Shown piece after piece: positions 49,220-60,199 of a DNA stretch of 64,000 nucleotides (the stretch's first letter is position 1; each line of letters starts with the position of its first letter). The DNA lies in contig JAEMBT020000006.1 in NCBI GenBank assembly GCA_018873245.2, positions 12,346,387-12,410,386 on the forward strand, written 5' to 3'. The position numbers were made by a program, and so were the translations under genes. The notes under the pieces are model-generated. The model was not told the origin of the DNA. It worked only from the letters and a program-made list of their open reading frames with translations, and made no database searches. Origin of the DNA: Archegozetes longisetosus. Taxonomy: Eukaryota; Arthropoda; Arachnida; Sarcoptiformes; Trhypochthoniidae.

Positions 49220-51398
49220 TTTGGTATCAATTTTTAAAACCTAACTTCAAATATTAACTATTAACGAAAATATTGTTTTATAATTCTCAAAAGTTAATTA
49301 AAAAATAACTTTTGTCAATATTTGTCAAACTGTTGAGCACTTGATTTCTCACAAAGCACTGAATGAAAAATCATTTGAGCTGTCTTTGATCGGAAATTGA
49401 ATCAAAAATAGTAGGTTTTTATAGATATTGTTATATAAATTAATGAATAGTGAACTTTGGCGATGTATTCAATGATAACACGAGAACGAATTGAATGCAA
49501 CTGTTTTCTGAATGAAATAGAAAAATATTAAAATAATATAGCATCAAATTTGCTTATTATCTCTTACAATGGACAATTTATGATGAAATCATTAAATGAA
49601 TTTCCTGTAAGTTCTCTAAAACCTTGAAACAACTATCAATTTAGTTAATATATTTGGTTAAAGCTTAATATATATACCACTTAGAGAAACATCGGTTTTA
49701 ACATTTACTATGTATTAGTGAGTAAAAATTAAGAATTATCTTTTCATATTTTTATAAGTTATTTGAAATAAAATATCAATATATCGATCATTATTGTCAA
49801 AATGAATATAGTATTGCGTGCTAATTCTCATCATTTACTTTATTTTTATCATTATCTTCTATTTATTCAAATAGAGTACTACAGTCGAATATATTTTCTA
49901 TTCACTTGAAGGCTTTTCTCAACAAAAAACCATATATTTTTATTGAAAATTTGTTACAAATAACTCTTTGATGAACTTATCTGTTGAGTCACTCAACACC
50001 AGTAATCTAGAATATTGTCTAACACGTGTTATGGATTTTGGATGAGTTTAAGAGTGAATTTCTACTTAATAGACGATTCATTTTATTGTAGTTTTGCAAT
50101 ATTATTTGAAAATTTTATTTGTTTGGTTCAAACTTTTTCCATCTTAAGCGTCTGCTATGAGACTTAAACGAGTTTTTTCTTTTTCCCTATCAAAAATATA
50201 TATCAGTATTAGAGATAAGTGTTGCCTTCATTTGCATTCGAGACATTTCAAAAATTCTCTGAATATTCAATACAATCGAAACATCGATCTTTTTCATCTT
50301 ACCTAGCTTATCAAGTGTTTAGTCTGTTTATTGATGAGCTTAATTTGGCGGATAAAATTGGACTTTATTGCTTAGGACATTCTTAAGGAAATTCAAACAC
50401 TTGTTTATATTACATAACGAACGGGTTAATTACAAGGACTACATTTTAAATTTTCTTTACCTGTAAGACTTACAAAAAAGTTCAATTATTTCTTTCTATT
50501 CTTTCCTCGTTTGTTTTGAATATTTCGTAAACAGAAATTCACATAAAACGTCATAGTATGTCGATTAGTTACTTAGTTTCAGTTATTCTCAATTAAGAAC
50601 TTCCGCTTTAGTCTTTCAAATCTTTGATTGTTTTAACCTGTTATATTTTACATAAGTTTTACGTGAGAGTAACGCAGTAGTTTTTCAAAATGAAAATTCT
50701 CAATAAACATTTTTCAAAAGAAATATTTTAAAAATAAAAATTTTCAAAGTGGATTTTTTTCAAAATCTGTTTTTCTAAAAGATTATTTTTCAAATCTATA
50801 CTTTCAAACTAAGTTATTTACACATTTCCAAGAAACTTAACAAGGGATTTAAATTATAAATCAAAGTGTAAACAAAAAATTTACTCATTGATCTTTATAC
50901 TTAATTTCCTGGGATATGTTTATTGGCGAAAACAAGTGCAATTCAGTCTAATAAGTCAAATTTTTTTGCCACTAAGTTAATAGAGTATAGTAAAGTTGTG
51001 CAGAAATTAAAAAATTGATGATAGTTTTATATTAGTGTCATTGTTTCATGTGATAACTTTATAATGGAAAATCTGAGAGTGATTAATACATCTCATGGAA
51101 AGAAAGCTATAATTTATCAACAGTACTATTATGTACATAACATAAGTACACTTTCTATATGTTCAAAACTTTTTCGAAAGTTTGTATATCACTTAGTTTT
51201 CTTAGATTTAGAAAATATTTATTTGAAAATAATTATGTTCAAACAAATAAGGAGGAAAAAATTCATTTTGAAAATTTTCCCCTTGAAAATTTTCATTTGG
51301 AAAATAACTGCGTAGCCTTACGTGAGACCGCCTGGGCATTATTCATTCTAGAGCTTTTAATCTTAATACATTGGCACTACAGTTAGTATATGCAACTG
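49220..51398. other. Intergenic region upstream of ABCG1
   Basis: AT-rich. Near 50.69-51.30 kb there are many short TTTTCAAAA/TTGAAAATTTT-type motifs, including AAAATTTTCCCCTTGAAAATTTTC at 51270. No gene was found. Confidence 0.45.
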
Positions 51399-51400
51399 TA

Positions 51401-52869
51401 CAGTAAGCACATTATGTCCGGTAACACAGTCAAAAGTGGAGTTCTGCGATTAAAATACGAAAATGATAAGAGATAAATGTACTTAAATAAACCTTAGGTT
51501 TCACTTTCACATGCCTTTATAACAAACTATGAAAATATGAGGCGATCTATTTTTTATTTTGTATAAAGTATTGTGATGGCATCTCAATAGTCGTTATTTT
51601 TTGCAATAATTAATGACAATGATAAATTAATGGCTTTTCAAAATATAATTACCCGAATTAACGGTCAACCACTTCATAATTGAGAAAGATTTCAAATAAC
51701 ATATCATTTGGGAAGTGGGATGAATCCATATCAGATTACAAGTGCTCTCTCGATTGCCCCGAAGACAATTTATAAATGGATCAGAAGATTTGAGGAAACT
51801 GGTGAAATGCAGGTAAATTTGGTGATATTTGTTTCTTAAACGAAAAAGAATTGATTTATAGGTTTTTAAAATAAATGATTAATTAAAACAAAGGTTAAGA
51901 AACGCACAGGAAGACCAAGAATAACAAGTTCAGAACAAGATTAAGACATAGTTTCAGCTGCCACTGAAGATCCACTTAGAAAGAATAAAGATATAAAGCA
52001 TTTAATCAGTTATGACATAAGCGAGAACACAACAGGGAATCGCTTGCGTGAGAATAAGCTATATTCGTGTGTTGCCCGAAAGAAAGAATCTTTATATGCT
52101 GGACACCACGCAGAGCGTCTAGAATTTGCACATGAATATTTGAATTTCGACGAATGGGATAAAACCATATTCGTAGATGAAGCCTGTTTCCAGACTGGAC
52201 ATCGTGCACGAACACTAGTTAGACGGCCAATTGGTTGCGCTTTAGATGAACGATATATTTTAGAAACTGCACATTCAAACCGAAAGTCAATCTCAGTTTT
52301 TGGTTTATTAACCGCTAACGGATTAGGATCTTTAATACGGATAGAAGAACGCTTCAATTCTGATGAATATCATGATATTTTAAATCAAGTGGCCTTGCCT
52401 TTTGCAGAGTATGAGTTCCCTGATGGTAATTTTTATTATTATCAAGATAACTCTCCTTTGCACCGGGGAGAAATAGTGTTAGATTGGCTTGAACGTAATG
52501 TTCCATTTGGTCAGCTTTTTAAAGCGCCTAGAAAATCTCCAGATCTTAATGTTATTGAAAACGCTTGGGGTAATAAAAAAATCGCAGTTTCTGAGGAAGG
52601 GTTACTAACTTCTGAAAGTGAGCTCTGGTTAGCTATTTGTGATACCTGGTTGAATATGAAAGAGAACGCAAATTTTGCAGCAAATCTAGTGAATTCTGTG
52701 CCAAATAGACTTCAAGCAGTGATTGAAAAGAATGGACACCATACAAAATATTAGTCATTTCGTATTTTCTTAAACTTATATCACTTTTGATAATAAAATG
52801 AAGGCTAAAGGATTAGTGGAACATTTTTTAAAAATTATGACTGTGTTACCGGATATAATGTGCTTATTG
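51401..52869 (+). mobile_element. Tc1/mariner element (DD36E), structurally complete
   Basis: The element is 1469 bp with 32-bp terminal inverted repeats at 51401-51432 and 52838-52869. They start CAGTAAGCACATTATGTCCG and CAATAAGCACATTATATCCG and differ at two positions. TA dinucleotides flank it on both sides (51399-51400 and 52870-52871), the classic Tc1/mariner target duplication. It encodes a transposase with a small intron. The near-perfect ends indicate fairly recent insertion between the two ABCG copies. Confidence 0.93.
51630..52754 (+). pseudogene. Tc1/mariner transposase, broken by two stop codons
   Basis: Cut-and-paste DNA transposase. The N-terminal helix-turn-helix part (MNPYQITSALSIAPKTIYKW) is encoded before an 81-bp intron (51813-51893). 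A GRPR-type hook (KKRTGRPRITSS) follows it. The catalytic triad is Asp in TIFVDEACF, Asp in YYYQDNSPLH and Glu in SPDLNVIENAW. The last two are separated by 36 residues, hence DD36E. TGA at 51681-51683 and TAA at 51942-51944 interrupt the frame, but from 52044 to the TAG at 52754 it is open. One or two point mutations inactivated an otherwise full gene. Confidence 0.85.
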
Positions 52870-53099
52870 TACTTCAGACTTGATCACATGAGAAAAAAGT
52901 TAAATACCTTTAAGATGTTCCTAATAAAGAAAAATAGCCAAACTGAGCGACGGGATTTACTGTTATTGTCATAGAAATAATGAATATAAATATTATTTGG
53001 GTAACTAGTCAGTTTATTATTTTATGTCTAGCGCTTAGACAACTTTAATTATAATATCTGTATATTAGTAGTTAAAATGTTACAGAAAAATGGTAGAAA

Positions 53100-53578
53100 C
53101 GTCACAGCTATTGCTTGCTGACGTTGGGTACTAAAAGTTTGAGATTATATTTTCGGGCAGCGGTCAATTATTGTGTAATTAAGTTAAGTGTAACTAAACG
53201 GTTAATCATTAGTTTAACACTTGAAAGCTTCATATAATGTCATAAAACCATATCTATGACGCCGAGATCAGTCAAACCAATCGTTTCGTTCACTCAAAAC
53301 AATTTGAATGATAACTGTTATGATCACTATGACCCCTATGATCATTATGGCCTCTGTGACTCAAATTGTTTTGAGTAAACTCATGATTGGTTTGACTGAT
53401 CTCGGCGTCGTCGAAGTCATTTGATGACATAAAAGGCAACTGTAAATATGTTAAACCAATAATTCATTAGATATAACTTAATTATGCACTAATTGACCGC
53501 TGCCCTAAACTTTAGTTACTGAAGTTTCGGTTTTAAGACAGTGTCAGCACCTCCTGGTCGTCGGCAATCGCCTTAACG
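53100..53578 (+). mobile_element. Long foldback miniature element, copy A
   Basis: About 480 bp with ends CGTCACAGCTATTGC and, reading inward from the right, CGTTAAGGCGATTGCC. Mirrored internal blocks follow: GGGCAGCGGTCAATTA at each side, and a central palindrome with GAGATCAGTCAAACCAATC and ACTCAAAACAATTTGA in both arms. There are no genes. It sits immediately upstream of the truncated ABCG copy. Copies B and C are in the opposite orientation at 57.9 and 58.8 kb. Confidence 0.85.
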
Positions 53579-53726
53579 CATAATGCAAGACCAAAACGAA
53601 CACTTAATTATGGGAATAACTGTCAGGTATTTATTTGACTGTCAAATTAAAAATATTATTAGATTAAGAAAAAAATTGACACTTAAATACAATCTTATGA
53701 GAGTTTTAAAATTTTTATGTTAAAAG

Positions 53727-55486
53727 GAGTCACTATTATTGGCCTCGAAAATCAAAAATCATTATCTATCAAAAGTTAAATATAAAGATAGTTACGCACA
53801 AACTGGTGCTTCACTTTTAGCCATCGATGCGAACGATCACTTGTCTGACTGTCGTTCTTATTATAGTAATAATAACAATAAACCAATTGATCGAAATGCA
53901 AACTTTGACCACAAGAAAAACATCAAAAATATATTATCAGAGTTACTGCTCAGCGATCGTTCAAAAACATTAGTTAATAGTTGTAGTGGTGGTCAACAGA
54001 AGAGACTATCGATTGCACTTGAATTAGTTGCTTACAATAAGCCTAACCTGTTGTGCATCGACGAGCCAACCAGTGGACTCGACAGCAATGCTGCAGAACT
54101 GGTAAATTCTAATTGCGATCTTATCAAGTATTGAATAAACACCTCACAAAACATTATTTCATAAACAGATAATCCAATGTTTAAGTAATTTATCCCGAAA
54201 TCATCAAATGGCAATTGTGACGAGTATCCATCAGCCCAACTCTCTGTTGTTGGCAATGTTTGATCAGTTGTATGTTGTGGCAAAAGGAGGTCACTGTGTG
54301 TTCAGCGGTCCACCAAATCAATTGAAATCACATTTACTCCAAAGTGGAATCATTTGTCCCAACGATGTCCTACCCATTGAAGTGTTGCTTAAAGTGTCGT
54401 CTTTTGAACTGCTATCTGATAAAATCGATAAACTCGTTGAAACCACTGAACACAAATTAAATCGTATTAAACACGAATGTCAAATATATGGCAAACAAGT
54501 GACCACAATTAGTAATAAAGGCAAAAAGTATTTCACTTTCCATCATTTTTATTACTTGTTGTTGAGAGGAATCACTTCTGTGGTTTGTAATCCATATTTG
54601 AAAAATTGGACAAACTCAAAGTTCTTAGTTTGACTACTTTCAGATACGATATGAATGGAGAGCCAGTGCAACTCAAGCTTTGTTTGCATTTGGAGTAGCT
54701 CTACTTGTAAGTTATCTTTATGGCTCTGATCTTGGCAAAGATCACGGTTGCCTTAATATATTGACACAAAATCAAACCGAATCAATGGAAAGTCCTCTAT
54801 TAGACACACTGAAAATATTGAATCATGAATCGAAAGTGGCTCTAAATGTAAAGTGTCAATTCTTCGCAGTGGCATTCTTACAGTTTATATCGATGGCCTG
54901 TACTATTTTGGTGTTTCCTTCTGAAGTGAAAGTATTTCTTAACGAACATCACAACGACTGGTACTCAACGAGTTCTTTTTATTGGTCTAAATATGTAATC
55001 GAAATTCCGATCGCAATAGTTATTTCATACATTTATTCGTTGATTATATACTACGGAACGGGACAACTCACTCAAAACTTGAGATTTGCTTATTTCACAT
55101 TAATTCACGTAAATCATAACAAATATAATTGATAGAAAATAACTTTGAATGAGCCTTATCTTTCTGTTAGACATTGGGAACAATTATAGCAAACAATTTG
55201 GGATATTTTATTGGTATTATATTTGAGACTGACTTTCAAGTGGCGACTACTTTCGGTGTCGCAGTTTTCCTCGTTTTAATCCTTATGTCGGGATTTTTTA
55301 TTCCTTTGTCTACACTTAACGTTGTGTTTAGAGGCGCGAGTTATCTATCATTCATTAAGTTGACTTTTGAATCAGTTCTAATCAATATTTATGGTCGTGA
55401 GAGATGTGGTGACTCTCAGATACCATTACTTTTACATGAAATGAATCTAAATGACGACCCGTTGTCGCATTTGCTATGGATTATAG
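53727..55486 (+). pseudogene. Truncated inverted duplicate of the ABCG half-transporter
   Basis: Exon-like blocks 53727-54101, 54169-54582, 54644-55108 and 55171-55486 match exons 2 to 6 of the gene at 46-49 kb. The third block is the same length, 465 bases, as its counterpart. The Walker A exon is absent: foldback element A occupies the sequence just upstream. The last exon (HLTVWR...) is also absent, and a dispersed repeat follows at 55.55 kb. The acceptor before the first block is mutated: AAAG|GGAATC in the complete gene becomes AAAAGGAGTC here, which shifts the AG by one base. The intron between the original exons 3 and 4 is missing and that region differs. Signature ([12 protein letters not shown]), Walker B and H-loop remain. 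Without Walker A it cannot bind ATP normally. Confidence 0.88.
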
Positions 55487-55550
55487 GTATAGTTACAAAA
55501 TCTTTGTTTAAACTAATGGAATAAATTCTCTTAACTAGTAATTAATGATG

Positions 55551-55925
55551 AGCATAGGCTCGAAATACTTGGAGCCTGAGCCCAGAGCCTAAATTGAAAC
55601 ATTGATATAATTATGATAATACATAAAATCTGAAATAGCATCTATTATTAATGCTTAAAATTCAAAATAACAATGTAGTGCAAAATGAGTTGAAGCAAAA
55701 AGTAAAATTTGAAAAACATTTTAATCTAAGTAATTATTGAAAGAGTTTAAATACTTGATGCTTCGAATCGTGTTATTTGCCAATCGATTTCTCCTCTTAG
55801 TTATTATTATTTCTGCTTTTGAGAATATCTGTTCATCCAGAATCCTCGTAGCAATTATGCATAGAATATCAAAAGCGAATTTCGAAAGACAAGGATATGA
55901 AGATTGGTATCTTCTCCACTAATCA
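55551..55925 (+). repeat. Interspersed repeat, second copy, with a residual open frame
   Basis: Aligns with 4219-4660 in the same orientation. It contains GGAGCCTGAGCCCAGAGCC near 55578. A frame open from 55737 to 55922 ends SRILVAIMHRISKANFERQG then YEDWYLLH. The corresponding frame at 4.6 kb is stopped after SKANFE. Origin unknown; it begins just after the broken end of the ABCG copy. Confidence 0.45.
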
Positions 55926-56224
55926 ATCGGTTCTGTTTCAGGCCCTTGTTCTGGATTTCGATAATACACCTCAGTTCAAAAAATAGGAAAAAATTGAATT
56001 CAATCAATGGTAGGATTTCGGCTGTGCAGGCAGCGGAATCCCTGTCTTGAAAAGCCCTAAATGCGCTGATATAAAAACCCCAAAAACTTTTAATGACATT
56101 TAAGCCAGTAATAAAGTGATACAATTAAGTGTAAATTTAGCCGCTAAACTAAAACATATTCGTGGTGATAGCTCAAGAAGCGCGCACCCAAGAAGTTGAA
56201 CAGCAAAGTTATCGAAAGAGAGTT

Positions 56225-56352
56225 GATGTACTTCTTCAGACGAGTGAATAGAGTATAAACATGACTATTCTCATCTATGGACATCTGATGAAAACATGTT
56301 CATTTGATGATAACAGTCATGTTTATATTCTAACCACTCATCTGAGGATCTT
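56225..56352. repeat. Hairpin-forming inverted repeat, about 125 bp
   Basis: Left arm CTTCAGACGAGTGAATAGAG then TATAAACATGAC. The right arm reads back as CCTCAGATGAGTGGTTAGAA then TATAAACATGAC. Arms of about 40 bases surround a loop with CATCTGATGAAAACATG. Confidence 0.75.
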
Positions 56353-56605
56353 TATAATATATAATTTCACACTTGAAAAATTTTATTAACAAATAAATTT
56401 TCTAAATTACTATTAACAATAAGTAGATGGTCTGCATATAACGCGCTATTATAAAATTACTTACACACTATTACGGTCTCAATGTTCACATTTACTAAAT
56501 AATCGGTTTTTGTGGTGAAAGTTTGAAACAAGGACTTTCTAAGCAACTGCCTGCACAACCGAAGTCCTACCCAAACAAATTAGTATTGCGCTCTTCATAT
56601 TTTAT

Positions 56606-56977
56606 AATTGAAGCGTGAAATGGAAAAACCAGACATCTCATTCTATGACAAAAGGCCCTATAATATCGGTAGTATCGATACATTTCAGAGCTCTACATAG
56701 CGTTGGTATATATTACTCATTTTCAAAAATTGTTTTTTTCTATTGGTTTAATTTAATCAAAGCACTGCCCAACAACTACTCGATTATGAAAATAATTATT
56801 AAAATTCCAATTTATTTTATTTAAGATTTTATAAACATTTATCGAAACTAAATCAAAAAGTTTGATACGATAGATGTCAGATCTGTATATCAATATAAGT
56901 AGTAAATTATGTATAGGCCTTTTTATAAAGTAAAAGTAAAGGCGAGATGTCTTGTTTTTCCATTTCACGCTTCAATT
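56606..56977. mobile_element. Miniature inverted-repeat element, 372 bp, 34-bp TIRs
   Basis: Terminal inverted repeats 56606-56639 and 56944-56977 begin AATTGAAGCGTGAAATGGAA and differ at one position in 34. The interior is non-coding. No target duplication could be assigned with confidence. Superfamily undetermined. Confidence 0.85.
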
Positions 56978-57159
56978 CTTGATGAATTCTCAAATCTAAA
57001 AAGTGCTTCATATGCTATACTTATATAATCCATTGCTAAACGCGTAGTATTCAGTTTAGTCCTGATATTTGAATTCGCGCAAAACAAAATAGGAAAGTAA
57101 CTTGATAATAAGAATCACCTCCTAACTTTGTACGAATGTGGCATCAAATCAACTAAAAA

Positions 57160-58552
57160 CTTCATCAATTAACTAGGATATCCTTAAGTACAATTTATGA
57201 TCACCTGAAACGGTTTCGGTCAGGAAAAGGCGGAATGCGCAAAGTTGGATCAAGACTACCGCGAGAACTTGACGCGAATGACCGACAACGTGTTGCGCAA
57301 TTAGCGAACTCTCACGATAAATGGTCCGCCGCAAGAATCGCTCAGAAAGCTCATGAAAGATGCTTACCATTGTTTAGTCCACAGACAATCGGTCGCGTAC
57401 TTAAGGAGCAGGGCTTTCCAAAATTTGTTCCAAAAATTGTTCCTTTGCTGATGCAACAACGCAAAAATGAAAGAGTGAAATAGTGTCTAAAATTCCATAA
57501 TTTAGATTGGACGAATGTATGCCTCAGTGATGAATCAAGATTTGACATTTATCACTGTAAGACCAAAGTCTGGTGTAAGGAACGCAACTTGAGGCCTAAA
57601 ACAAAATTTACACAAAGTGTTATGATTTGGAGTGAACATCTGCTAGAGGCACAACACCAGTTGCTTTTGTTGATGGCTCCGTTGATTCGGATAAATATAT
57701 AGAGATTATGAATGGAAATTTATTTAGAACTATGAGTGCTCTTTATCCTGATGGTTGGACATACCAACAGGATAATGCAAGCTATCATACTTCGATAACA
57801 ACAAATACTTTGTTTGACAATTCAGGTATTGTGCAGATAGAGTGGCTTGCTAATTCGCCAGATTTAAATTGTGTAGAAAATATCTAGCACGTTACAGCGA
57901 TTGCCGGCAACCAGGAGGTGCTGACACTGTCTTAAAACGGAAACTTCACTAACTAAAAGTTTGGAGCAGCGGTCAATTATTGCATAATTAAGCTATATCT
58001 AATAAATTATTGGCTTAACACATTTACAGTTGCCTTTTATGTCATCAGATGATTTCTATGACGCTCAGATCAGCCAAACCAATCATTTGGTTTACTCAAA
58101 ACAATTTGAGTCACAGAGGTCATAATGATCGTAGGGGTCATAGTGATCATAGCAGTTATGATTCAAATTGTTTTGAGTGAACGAAACGATTGGTTTGACT
58201 GATCTGAGCGTCATAGATATGGTTTTATGACATAATACGAAGCTTTGAAGTGTTAAACCAATGATTAACCGTTTTGTTACACTTAACTTAATTACGCAAT
58301 AATTGACCGCTGCCCTCAAATAGGGTCTCAAACTTTTAGGACCCAACATCAGCAAGCAATAGCTGTGACGGATTATGAAAGACATCATTGGGAAATAGGA
58401 ACAGATAAGTTTGGATGAGTGGAAGAAAAAAATTGACGGTATATGGGATTAGCTCTAACACGATTATTTGTAGAAATTAATCGCTTATATGCCACATAGA
58501 CTTCAACTCTACATTCAAGCTCAAGGAGAGCGAATTAAATATTAGAGTTACT
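57160..58552 (+). pseudogene. Tc1-like transposase relic (DD34E), split by foldback element B
   Basis: The N-terminal part (57175-57483) holds STIYDHLKRFRSGKGGMRKV and ANDRQRVAQLANSHDKWSA. A stop at 57481-57483 follows, and then frameshifted remains with CLSDESRFDIY and VMIWS. The catalytic block 57735-57885 reads WTYQQDNASYHTS ... SPDLNCVENI, with 34 residues between Asp and Glu. Foldback element B (57890-58370) is inserted directly after VENI. The C-terminal tail resumes at about 58395-58552 (LDEWKKKIDGIWD, MPHRLQLYIQAQGERIKY, stop). Multiple stops and shifts make it inactive. TIRs could not be paired. Confidence 0.85.
57890..58370 (-). mobile_element. Long foldback miniature element, copy B
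   Basis: Same family as copy A in reverse orientation. It starts CGTTACAGCGATTGCC and ends with the reverse of CGTCACAGCTATTGC. It has the mirrored GCAGCGGTCAATTATTGC blocks and the central ACTCAAAACAATTTGA palindrome. It is inserted into the Tc1-like relic, so it is younger than that element. Confidence 0.88.
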
Positions 58553-58770
58553 CATAAAATATTATTTAGGCTGTTATTAATAACTCAAACTTGTTAAATT
58601 TGAATTTGAATGACTTATAATAAAAATATGAATAATTACTTTTTCCCACTTTTTTGACTGAGTTGTATTCCTCGAAGTGTATTAATATGAATGGTCAATA
58701 AACTCATAAGAAATTTGATTTTATTAAAAAAGACTGTCAACATATGTAACTCAGTATTATTAAACGTATT

Positions 58771-59222
58771 TACGGAGATTGCTGACGACCAGGAGGTGCT
58801 GACACTGTCTTAAAACGGAAACTTCAGTAACTAAAGTTTAGGGCAGCGGTCAATTAGTGCATAATTAAGTTATATCTAATAAATTATTGGTTTAACATAT
58901 TTACAGTTGCCTTTTATGTCATCAAATGACTTCGACGATGCCGAGATCAGTCAAACCAATCATTTCGTTTACTCAAAACAATTTGAGTCACAGAGGCCAT
59001 AATGATCATAACAGTTATCATTCAAATTGTTTTGGGTGAACGAAACGATTGGTTTGACTGATCTCGGCGTCATAGATATGGTTTTATGACATCACATGAA
59101 GCTATGAAGTGTTAAACCAATGATTAACCGTTTTCTTACACTTAACTTAATTACACAATAATTGACCGCTGTCCGAAAGTATAATCTCAAACTTTTAGTA
59201 CCCAACGTCAGCAAGCAATAGA
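58771..59222 (-). mobile_element. Long foldback miniature element, copy C
   Basis: Same orientation as B. It carries GACCAGGAGGTGCTGACACT, GGGCAGCGGTCAATTAGTGC and the central palindrome, which is about 15 bases shorter than in A and B. Its right end stops at AGCAAGCAATAG, lacking the last few terminal bases, so the end may be truncated. Confidence 0.85.
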
Positions 59223-59285
59223 AGGCGTTGGCCGAAGAGTAGCCTTCCTCTAACGCTTAGGAAATTAAAAGGACTTAAGAAAAGA

Positions 59286-60199
59286 AACAATGGAGACTTG
59301 AAACCGATTGGTGGAAATACCAGTTAAAATCGGTTGAAACTTCAAGATCAATGTATTTTAAACACTAGAATCGGAAATTAGCCGCCACTGGGACTATGAT
59401 CATAATTAAATTAACGATTGATTTGTTAATTAATTATGAGGCAATGCAAACTTCTCTAAAAGTTTAGAGGAAAGTGATCATGCGCTATATTAAAATAGAG
59501 TACTCTAAGGATTCGAATACTTTTATGACAAAATTGTAACATTGAAAACATTGAAGAACATTGTTTGTTGATCTAATTTAAGCTTAATATGTTCATAAAC
59601 TTTTTAATAAAAGTTTGCGAATCCGTACAGAACTCTATTTTAATGAAGCGCATGATCACTTTGCTCTAAGCTTTTAAAGAAGTTTACATTGTCTCATAAT
59701 TAATTTGTAACGAATTTATTGCGCCTAAGACGCGAATTAATTCGTTAATCACCGGTAAACCACTAATTGATTTAGCCAGTGGGATGAAGACACAACTTAT
59801 TGCCTACGACGTAGTATAAGTTTGAGGGCAAAAGGGATATCTGATAGAAATTGCTTATCCAGCGATCTTACTATCAGATACATATGGCTATTAAAAAGAA
59901 AGACAAGTGTTCTCTATAAAGGCTTTATTGATACTGATTATAAAAATACATTTACACAAGTCTTTTATCTATTCAAAATTACTCAAAACCAATGCCTTAC
60001 TAGAGGCCAGTTATTTTGCACGATGTCAATGTAAGAGTTACGGTTCGTCACAAATTAACAAATCAATCTTTAATTTAATTATGATTATAGTCCCAGTGGC
60101 GGCTAATTTGCCGATTCTAGTGTTTAAAATACATTGATCTTGAAGTTTCAACCGATTTCAACTGGTATTTCCACCAATCGGTCTCAAGTCTCCATTGTT
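59286..60199. mobile_element. Element with long TIRs of about 130 bp, about 0.9 kb
   Basis: Arms 59286-59415 and 60066-60199 are near-identical inverted copies. Each contains ACCGATTGGTGGAAATACCA, GTTGAAACTTCAAGATCAAT and TTAGCCGCCACTGGGACTAT. The interior has no supported gene and is interrupted by another inverted repeat (59430-59716). Confidence 0.88.
59430..59716. mobile_element. Nested inverted-repeat element inside the long-TIR element
   Basis: Left arm (59430-59505) contains TTAATTATGAGGCAATG, AAGTGATCATGCGCT and TTAAAATAGAGT. The right arm (59632-59716) carries the same motifs reversed with several differences. The total is about 290 bp, non-coding. Confidence 0.75.

Noticed and set aside
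57235..57483. Short transposase-like ORF as an independent gene
   Set aside because: Its frame continues with shifts and stops into the DD34E catalytic block, so it is one relic.
59822..60137. Two overlapping 70-76-aa plus-strand frames
   Set aside because: They lie inside the long-TIR element, share no motif, and run into its right TIR.
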